From Clostridia bacterium UC5.1-1D2 (GTDB taxonomy: Bacteria > Bacillota > Clostridia > Lachnospirales > Lachnospiraceae): a DNA stretch of 64,000 nucleotides. This document shows positions 57,792 through 64,000 of this stretch, in pieces. A model generated the notes under the pieces. It did not search any database and was not told the DNA's origin. It saw nothing but the letters and a program-made list of their open reading frames with translations. Numbering within the stretch: position 1 is the first letter of the stretch; every line of letters begins with the position of its first letter. A program made the translations under genes and the position numbers. The stretch is taken from positions 1-64,000 of the forward strand of contig BBZN01000006.1 of assembly GCA_001304855.1 (NCBI GenBank), written 5' to 3'.

Positions 57792-58374
57792 CCTGAGGCT
57801 CAGTTCTCAGATACCAGTATAAACGGGCGCTTTCTTCCAGCTCCTCCAGCTTATAAAAGGCGTCCATCAGTGAGGTTCCGGCAACCACGGGGCCGTGGTT
57901 GGACAGAAGCAGGGCGTTGCTTTTGTAAACCCGCCGGCGTACCATATCAAAAAGCTGAGGGCTTCCGGGAGGACTGTAGGGGATGTAACAGACCTTTCCA
58001 ACCTTGATGGATAGATAAGGGGTAAAATCAGGCAGCATCTGGTCTTCATTATCCGGACACAGGCAGGACACCAGGGTCGAAAAGGGGCCGTGTGTGTGAA
58101 TCACTGCTCTCAAGCCCGGATCTTTCTGGTAGAAGGCCAGGTGAAGGGGGTATTCTTTGCTGGGAACGATGCCTCCCAACAGGGAGCCCTCTGGAGACAG
58201 AACTCCAAAGTCCTCCCTTCCAAGGCGTCCGAATGAGGTTCCGCTTCCTGAAATATAGACAGCATCCCCGATGCGGAAACTTATATTAGCGCTGGAACCG
58301 GAAGTCTTTCCTCGTTCAAAAAGGCTGCGGCAGATCCAGAGGGCATCTTCAAAAGTTTGGTCTAAGCTGTTCAT
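57766..58374 (-). CDS. class II aldolase/adducin-family decarboxylase, OtnC-like
   Basis: This intact 202-residue zinc-dependent class II aldolase is of the fuculose-aldolase fold. Ligands are visible as HTHGPF and LLSNHGPVVAGTS, with the phosphate-binding GKTSGSSANIS stretch and the catalytic Glu in PSKEYPLHLA. Next to an OtnK-type kinase it is best read as 3-oxo-tetronate 4-phosphate decarboxylase (OtnC), which releases CO2 from a four-carbon phosphosugar acid. It is the last gene of the minus-strand operon, 140 bp after the kinase. Confidence 0.82.
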   Translation of the reverse strand: MNSLDQTFEDALWICRSLFERGKTSGSSANISFRIGDAVYISGSGTSFGRLGREDFGVLSPEGSLLGGIVPSKEYPLHLAFYQKDPGLRAVIHTHGPFSTLVSCLCPDNEDQMLPDFTPYLSIKVGKVCYIPYSPPGSPQLFDMVRRRVYKSNALLLSNHGPVVAGTSLMDAFYKLEELEESARLYWYLRTEPQARPIPETP

Positions 58375-58514
58375 GGAAACTCCTTTGCTGTGTGAGGTTT
58401 GTCATAGGGCACAGGTCTGTTCTATCATCTAAGATTCATATATATATTTTATGTTTTAAAATTCAAATATTCTTTTTGTCTGATAACGCATCACGGTTGC
58501 TTTTCTGTGAGCCG

Positions 58515-59804
58515 TCACTCCGGTTTTCCTGTCATTTCCAGGGCTTTCAAAAAGAAATCTTCCTGCCCAAAATTACCGGATTTTAATACCAGCCGTAAAT
58601 CCGGCTGTTTACACGGTATCATAATGGGGACTCCGGGGGCAATGCTGTTTCCAATATAATAGGACTGGTATCCTAATATTTTTGTTACGGCTCCTGAGGT
58701 TTCGCCTCCTGCAACGATAATGCGCTTTTTCCCCAGGTTCAGGGCGCAGGAAGCCAATCGGGCCATTAGGGTTTCCAACAGGCGTGATATTCTTTCCGTC
58801 CCGGCTTTTTGACTCTCTCGGACTTTCTCCGGTTCGGCAGAGCTGTAGAAAAGTACGGAGTTTTTACTGTTCTGCTCCAGGAAGGCAAAGAGATCTTCCT
58901 GTTTCTGCCGGCCCTCCAGCAGCATAAGCGGATTTATAGCGCAGGAGACGCCGCCCCGGGCCTGGTAACAGGCAATTTGTTTTAAGGTCATTTCAGAGCA
59001 GCTTCCGGCTAATAACACGGCGCTCCCCTGGGTTTTATCCATGCAGGTCAGGGAGGCCCCCAATCCTTTTTCCCGGAGATATCTCTGTGCTATGGGACCC
59101 ATCAGGCCAGATCCGCCGGTGAGCAGGGGAAGAGAACCAAAGGATTGTATTATAAGTTCGCCATGGCCTTTTTCATAATAATCGGGAACTAGATAGAAAT
59201 GCTTATATTTACGGCTTTTATCATGAATGATCCGTGCCAAAGCGCTGCCGCCCTGCTCCATCTCTGTGAGAGTCAGAGGAAATACAGGATACTGGCTTTG
59301 ATCTTTCATAAGTACCTGTATTCTGCAGTCCCACATGGGAGTTAGGGGATGGCTGCCCATAGAACTCTGATGAAGAGGTATGCCGTTTACATAGAGGCTG
59401 CCGTCTTTGACGGTCCGCCCGTTTACAGGCAGAGAGGGACATAAAAGTGTGTAGGGAATGTGAAAGTTTTCCATAAGGGAGTCTGCCGTGGGGCCGATAT
59501 TTCCTTCTCTGGTAGAATCAAAAGTGGAACAGTACTTAAGGTATAGCCTAAAGGCTCCGGCTTCCTTTAACCACCGCGCCGCCCTCAAGGTTTCATGTAC
59601 GGCTTCGGACACAGGGGCTGTACGGGTTTTTAAAGCGATGACGATTGCCTGAGGCAGCCTTTCAGGAGGATTCTCCGGAATTCCGTTAAAAAGAATAACG
59701 GAGATTCCGGCGTTCACCAGAAAAGAGGCTGCGTCGCCGGCGCCTGTAAAATCATCCGCCACGCAGCCCAGGAACAGGTCTGGAGTGGTAGTCATAGTGG
59801 TCAT
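58515..59804 (-). CDS. four-carbon acid sugar kinase, OtnK-like (DUF1537 family)
   Basis: This intact 429-residue kinase is of the acid-sugar kinase family (DUF1537). The N-terminal substrate domain reads LGCVADDFTGAGDAASFL, with KCST-like LYLKYCSTFDSTREGNIG and CPSLPVNGRTV. The C-terminal ATP-binding domain has LTGGSGLMGP and IIVAGGETSGAV. It would phosphorylate 3-oxo-tetronate (the oxidised product of erythronate or threonate) or a related acid. It lies 21 bp after the TRAP permease, in the same operon, and precedes the OtnC-like decarboxylase. Confidence 0.9.
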   Translation of the reverse strand: MTTMTTTPDLFLGCVADDFTGAGDAASFLVNAGISVILFNGIPENPPERLPQAIVIALKTRTAPVSEAVHETLRAARWLKEAGAFRLYLKYCSTFDSTREGNIGPTADSLMENFHIPYTLLCPSLPVNGRTVKDGSLYVNGIPLHQSSMGSHPLTPMWDCRIQVLMKDQSQYPVFPLTLTEMEQGGSALARIIHDKSRKYKHFYLVPDYYEKGHGELIIQSFGSLPLLTGGSGLMGPIAQRYLREKGLGASLTCMDKTQGSAVLLAGSCSEMTLKQIACYQARGGVSCAINPLMLLEGRQKQEDLFAFLEQNSKNSVLFYSSAEPEKVRESQKAGTERISRLLETLMARLASCALNLGKKRIIVAGGETSGAVTKILGYQSYYIGNSIAPGVPIMIPCKQPDLRLVLKSGNFGQEDFFLKALEMTGKPE

Positions 59805-59825
59805 CTCAGCTCCTTTCTTTGTAAG

Positions 59826-61116
59826 TTATCTGGCCAGAAGGGCGGGGAGACAGTCAATAATTTGCGGAATGAACAGTACGATTATCATTGACAGAAAGCC
59901 CATAAATACAAAACCCAAAATATCCCTTATGATATCCTGCATTTTAATACCGGCCAGATTGCAGGCAGGATAAATGTTAACAGCAACAGGAGGCGTGGCC
60001 ATTCCTACGGAAATTGCCATGGACAGAACCACCCCAAACCAGATGGAAGAATACCCCAGAGAGCTGATGACAGGCCATAACAGAGGATAAAAGATGTAGA
60101 TAATAGAGATGCTGTCCAAAAACAACCGGCGATGAGCAATATGACTGCGCACAGGAAAGCCAGGATATATGTATTGCCGGAGACGGAGATAATGGCGGCG
60201 CTGGCAACGCCTGCGATTCCCTTGCTGGTAATAAGCCAGCTGAAGCAGCTTGCACATCCGATAATTAACATCAGTGTGGAAGTATCCTTAGCGGCCTGGG
60301 TAAATACACCCAGGAGATTTCTCAGATTCAGCCCTTTGTATACAAAGATTCCGATGATCAGGCTGTAGAGACAGCCGATAACAGCAGATTCCGTAGGGGT
60401 GGCGATTCCTGCATAGATGGAACCGAGAATAAACACAGGTGAAAGAATACCGAAAAAGCTCTCTTTAAAGGTGGCCCAGATTTCTGCGGCAGTGCCGAAT
60501 TTACCGGCGCTGTATCCTCGCTTTTTGGAGACGATAAAAGCCCAGAGACAGAAAAGCCCGCCCATCATAATGCCGGGCAGAATACCGGCCAGATACAAGT
60601 CCGATATAGAAGTGGCAGCCATAACCCCGTACACGATCAGGGTGGTGCTGGGCGGGATGATGACGCTGATGGAGGCGGAGGCCGCCATACATGCCGCAGC
60701 AAAAGCCGGGCTGTAACCAGAGCGGATCATGGCAGGAATTAAAATGGACCCCAGGGCATAGACCGTAGCGGGTCCGCTGCCTGATATGGCGCCCCAAAAG
60801 CAGGTGAGCACGATAGATACAATGGCCAGACCTCCTGGGATCGGACCTACCAGGCAGTTGGCAAATTTGACAATCCTGTTGGATATACCGCTTCTGTCCA
60901 TAATGCTCCGCACAAGATAAAAAAGGGGATGGCAAGAAGGTTATATTTTGCCATACCTGTGTACAGAATGTCTCCAAAGCCATTCCAGGGAATGGAAAAG
61001 AGTACGGAGGTGGCGATGGTCGTAATCCCCAGCGATACTGCGATGGGGACATTCATAAACACAAGGAAAAAGAAGATTACCAGCAATGTTAAACCTATGG
61101 CAATGGTTGTATTCAT
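59826..61116 (-). CDS. TRAP transporter large permease, DctM type (two probable frameshifts)
   Basis: This integral membrane subunit of about 430 residues has many hydrophobic segments. Typical DctM stretches are VFMNVPIAVSLGI, IPFFILCGA-MDRSGISNRI, SGSGPATVYALGSI and GIATPTESAVIG. The C-terminal part (GYSSIWFGVV, MATPPVAVNIY) is in another frame. Breaks near 60905 and 60125 are each repaired by one missing base. Its start overlaps the DctQ stop (ATGA). With DctQ and DctP it forms a sodium-dependent importer of an organic or sugar acid. Confidence 0.88.
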
Positions 61117-61587
61117 TTCTTAAGCGCCTCCTTTATATCTATAATTAAGAGCTGTGTGGAGCGAAAGATAAACAGTGCGGAACCAATGGGAAAAGCAAGT
61201 GTGAAAATATATTTCTGCATCTGCAGTACGGGAGTCACCAGGTGGTATCTGTATTGGGACAGGACCATGGTAATACCAGATAGCCTAAGAGTCCAAACAT
61301 AACCACATCTGCTGCAAAGATGAAGAGGATGGAAGCCAGCTTTAGTTTACCGTGGAACTTGTCTGTGAGGAGGCATAGTCCCATATGTTTTTCTCCATAG
61401 CGCAGGAGGAGATGGAGAACATGGACATAACCAGGAACAGCTGGACTACCAGCTCCTCCGTAAAAGATACTGCAAACAGGCCTGTTAACCGTCCGATTAC
61501 ACTGGCGGACAGCAGAATCATCATAACAATCAGACAGAAGGTGGAGACGTATTCCTCATAACACCTGGGCGTCTTTTTATCATTCAT
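61113..61587 (-). CDS. TRAP transporter small permease, DctQ type (two probable frameshifts)
   Basis: This four-helix membrane protein has about 158 residues. It begins MNDKKTPRCYEEYVSTFCLIV and contains the conserved VSFTEELVVQLFLVMSMF. After one-base repairs near 61385 and 61275 it continues HMGLCLLTDKFHGKLKLAS, then TMVLSQYRYHLVTPVLQM and a basic end. It lies between DctP (154 bp upstream) and DctM (4-base overlap). The repaired frame makes all expected helices appear in order. Confidence 0.82.
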
Positions 61588-61741
61588 AATTATCCCTCAA
61601 CTTTCTTTCATAAAGGTTTTACGGCAGAAGCGCTGATAGCCGGGTGTTGCAGAACTAAGCTTCGGTACGGTATCTTCCCGACATATACCCTTTGTTTCGG
61701 CCGAAAACCTGTCCGCCCCGCTGGGCAGCTGCAGCAACCGG

Positions 61742-62830
61742 TCAGAAAACAGGTTTTGCTTTTACCAGCAAGTCGTAGGCAGAGGATAATTCCTCGATGT
61801 AGGGCTTGGAGGTTTCATCGGATATAATACGAAATGTGTCTTTTTGATCTTCTGTTAAAGCCACTATAGTAGCGCCGTCCGCCACAGCCGAGTCATAGGC
61901 ATCCTGATAGGCGTCCCGCATCATTTGCCTCTGAATGGGGATCCATTCCTCAGTTACACTGGTAAAAAGCGCCTGCTCTTCAGGCGTCAGACTGTTCCAT
62001 AGCCCGTTGCTCATGAGGAAAGGATGGGCGTCATAGCAGTAATCCCATGTAGTTACAAAGGGAGCCACAGAGGTATAGCCGGCCAGGTAAGACTGAACAA
62101 GGGGATTTTCCTGCGCATCTATGGTTCCGTTCTGAAGTGCGGTGTATATTTCCGTATTGCTGATGTCTGTAACATTTACGCCCATCGCTTTATAAAAATC
62201 CACAAGGACAGGAGTGGCCAGAACCCGGACTTTCAGCCCCTTTAAGTCTTCAGGTGAGATTATGGATTTTTGGGTGGTCATGATATCCCGGAAGCCGTGT
62301 TCTGCGATGCCCAGCATATGGATATCAACTTGATTGAATTCATCTTCATATAAAGTGTACAGTTCAGAGCCTTTCATAAGAGCGTTGTCTACATGGGCCT
62401 CCCCATCAAAGACGAAGGGAATCAGGGTAACACGCAGATCGTTAATCATATTGCCGCAGACGGCCGCCGTGACCATGCCCATATCAATGGTGCCTTTCTG
62501 TATCATTTCTAGGGCAACCGACTGGTCGCCTCCGGAGAGCGAGCCGTTGGCGTGAACCTGGATAACGATTTTGCCCTCGCTGGCTTCATTCATCATCTCG
62601 GCAAATTTCAGCGCGCTGGCATAGTAGGTGGTGGCTTCGCTCTGTATAACAAAAAAGTTAAAATTGTGTGTGCCGATACCTCCGCCATTTTGAGATGCAG
62701 AAACTTCCTGCTGCGGGGCATGGGTTTTGGCAGCGTCAGCCCCGGAGGAGGCGCCTGAATTGGAATTTCCGCAGCCGCACAGGCTGTACAAGAGTGTGAA
62801 GGCTAATAGAAACGATAGTGTTTTTTTCAT
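61742..62830 (-). CDS. TRAP transporter solute-binding lipoprotein, DctP type
   Basis: This intact 362-residue lipoprotein has a signal peptide ending LLYSLCGCG, a Ser/Ala-rich linker, and a DctP domain. Typical parts are YASALKFAEMMNEASEGKI, LSGGDQSVALEMIQKGTID, the GLKVRVLATPVLVDFYKAMG helix-strand unit that holds the carboxylate-binding Arg, and TDISNTEIYTALQNGTIDAQENP. It binds an acidic solute outside the cell. The neighbouring OtnK/OtnC suggest a four-carbon sugar acid such as threonate or erythronate. Confidence 0.92.
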   Translation of the reverse strand: MKKTLSFLLAFTLLYSLCGCGNSNSGASSGADAAKTHAPQQEVSASQNGGGIGTHNFNFFVIQSEATTYYASALKFAEMMNEASEGKIVIQVHANGSLSGGDQSVALEMIQKGTIDMGMVTAAVCGNMINDLRVTLIPFVFDGEAHVDNALMKGSELYTLYEDEFNQVDIHMLGIAEHGFRDIMTTQKSIISPEDLKGLKVRVLATPVLVDFYKAMGVNVTDISNTEIYTALQNGTIDAQENPLVQSYLAGYTSVAPFVTTWDYCYDAHPFLMSNGLWNSLTPEEQALFTSVTEEWIPIQRQMMRDAYQDAYDSAVADGATIVALTEDQKDTFRIISDETSKPYIEELSSAYDLLVKAKPVF

Positions 62831-62912
62831 AATTGGGATTCCTTTCTATAAGTAAAAAATCAGAATGAGTAGTGGCAGCAGCGGGAAAACGGGAAAAACA
62901 GAGTTGGCCCTG

Positions 62913-63691
62913 TCAGTAACCCAGATACTGCGGAGGACGGCCCTGGGCCGCCGCATATGCAGTCTCTTTGGCATCGTGGGTGTTCACCATGTTAACGATG
63001 GCTGCATCTGCGTAGCGCATAGCATCGTCGATATTCATAGTCTGGCATGCATAGTAACAGTCCCTGCCCAGACTCAGAGACATAGGATTGTAACCGGTGA
63101 GTCTGAGCGCAATTTCCTCTGCGGCTTCCATGACCTTTTCATCGGGAACCACCCGATTAACGAGATTCCATTGATACATAGTCCGGGCATCTATGAGATC
63201 GCCGGTAAAGGCCAGCTCCAGAAGGCGTTTCTTTGGAACTGTACGCTGGAGGGTTACAAGGGCCACCATTGGAAAGTATCCTCTCTGAATCTCGGGAAGT
63301 CCGAATTTGCTGTTCTCCCCTGCTACTGCCAGGTCGCAGGCATTCATGTACATGAATCCTCCGGCCACGGCATCGGCGGCCACGGCTGCGATGATAGGTT
63401 TATGCATATTATGTATTGCTTTTACGGTATCTACGATGATATCGGCGAAGGCCCTCTGGTCCACAATTCTTCCGTCCGGAAAACCGTCCACTTTTCCGCC
63501 GCTGCAAAAGTAAGCGCCCTTCCCGGCCAGGATAACCGCCCGGGTATCCGAATCCCGGTCGGCCTCCTGTAAGGCTGCGATCATTTCAAGGCCTTCCCTG
63601 CGCCCGATTCGGTTTTCATTTTCCGGGTTGTTAAAATAAACATATCCTATACCGTTTTTTTCTCTACAAGCATACTTTCATAGTTCCCCAT
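62913..63691 (-). CDS. enoyl-CoA hydratase/isomerase family protein (probable frameshift)
   Basis: This crotonase-fold protein has about 259 residues. The oxyanion-hole strands are AGKGAYFCSGGKVDGF and AAVAADAVAGGFMYMNACDLAVAG, and the later part is PKKRLLELAFTGDLIDARTM. The first 35 residues (MGNYESMLVEKKNGIGYVYF) are in a shifted frame; one more A in the A run near 63658 joins them. The usual catalytic Glu pair of enoyl-CoA hydratase is not clearly present, so decarboxylase, dehalogenase or hydrolase chemistry is as likely. Its place in an acid-sugar TRAP operon is unusual. Confidence 0.85.
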
Positions 63692-63711
63692 TATAAGACC
63701 TCCTAATGTGC

Positions 63712-64000
63712 TTAATTAAATAGCTTTTCCAGCTCGCTGTCGATAGCTTTTATAATTTCCATGCATCCTGAGCTGCCTCCTAATTCAAAGGGAAGAAGGC
63801 TGCCCGCAGAATAGGCGTTGCGTACGGCCTGATTGATTATATCCCCAGCTTTCTCTGCCTGGGGACATTGGAATTTGTCCCCTAAATAATCCAGCATCAT
63901 TGCGCCGGACAGAATCATGCCGGTGGGATTGGCTCTGCCTGTTCCTGCAATATCCGGCGCAGAGCCGTGGCAGGGCTGAAATACGGCGTTGTTGTCGCCG
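63712..64000 (-). CDS. isopropylmalate/tartrate dehydrogenase-family protein, N-terminus outside window
   Basis: Only the last 95 residues lie inside the window. The pattern [20 protein letters not shown] followed by [12 protein letters not shown] is the strongly conserved C-terminal block of the NAD-dependent decarboxylating dehydrogenases (isopropylmalate, isocitrate, tartrate/D-malate). In this operon a tartrate- or malate-type dehydrogenase that prepares the substrate for OtnK fits better than leucine synthesis. The specificity helix lies outside the window. It is 21 bp before the enoyl-CoA hydratase gene. Confidence 0.88.
   Translation of the reverse strand, partial: GDNNAVFQPCHGSAPDIAGTGRANPTGMILSGAMMLDYLGDKFQCPQAEKAGDIINQAVRNAYSAGSLLPFELGGSSGCMEIIKAIDSELEKLFN

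Overview
The window looks like chromosome from a gut-type clostridium of the Lachnospiraceae (Enterocloster/Hungatella/Lachnoclostridium-like). GC is moderate, ribosome binding sites are strong AGGAGG types, and the gene families are typical of that group: FeoA-FeoA-FeoB with DUF6110 and a P-type ATPase, DUF3793, short flavodoxin, EFR1 ferredoxin, glycyl radical enzymes, ECF and TRAP transporters. No rRNA, tRNA, CRISPR array, insertion sequence or phage gene was seen. The genus is an inference from protein families, not from a marker gene.

Technical warning: about half of the protein genes, including enolase and AhpC, are split by single-base indels. Most are one missing base in a homopolymer. 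Restoring one base gives full-length proteins of normal size (enolase 431 aa, AhpC 187 aa). I therefore annotate these as single CDSs with probable sequencing indels, not as pseudogenes.

Layout. 1-9.4 kb: a cyclase-family hydrolase, then an iron/redox block (DUF3793, flavodoxin, two FeoA, FeoB, Fur-like protein, HMA protein, small membrane peptide, DUF6110, P-type ATPase). 9.5-20 kb: a LacI regulator divergent from a ribose-type ABC importer, VOC protein, glycyl radical enzyme with its activase, and a hexuloisomerase-like SIS protein; this is the best candidate for an undescribed sugar pathway. 20-25 kb: a lipoprotein and a PHP-nuclease/UvrD-helicase fusion. 25.3-27.3 kb: a small AT-rich island (CD3324-family regulator, Ntn amidohydrolase, CatB/Vat-type acetyltransferase). 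27.4-29.8 kb: a LarA-like protein divergent from LysR. 30-37.6 kb: a GGDEF-EAL protein, then a translationally coupled J-like/TPR protein and Hsp70. 37.7-39.1 kb: enolase. 39.3-46.6 kb: a GntR/UTRA regulator divergent from an ECF importer operon with BtpA-like, TIM-barrel and PfkB-like enzymes. 46.7-49.4 kb: a Dps remnant, AhpC, and a TrxR-AhpF-like fusion. 49.6-57.8 kb: sigma/anti-sigma pair, AraC, hybrid histidine kinase, EFR1 ferredoxin, patatin. 57.8-64 kb (minus strand): a TRAP transporter operon with OtnK, OtnC-like aldolase, enoyl-CoA hydratase and a decarboxylating dehydrogenase cut by the window edge, probably for acid-sugar catabolism.

Two cross-cutting signals stand out. A palindrome GTTAG-N6-CTAAC lies at promoters of DUF3793-flavodoxin, feoAA, the feoB leader, enolase (two sites) and Dps/AhpC, implying one iron- or redox-responsive regulon. 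A structured dispersed repeat of about 115-160 bp occurs three times in the same orientation in intergenic DNA (867-982, 1252-1410, 51873-52032).
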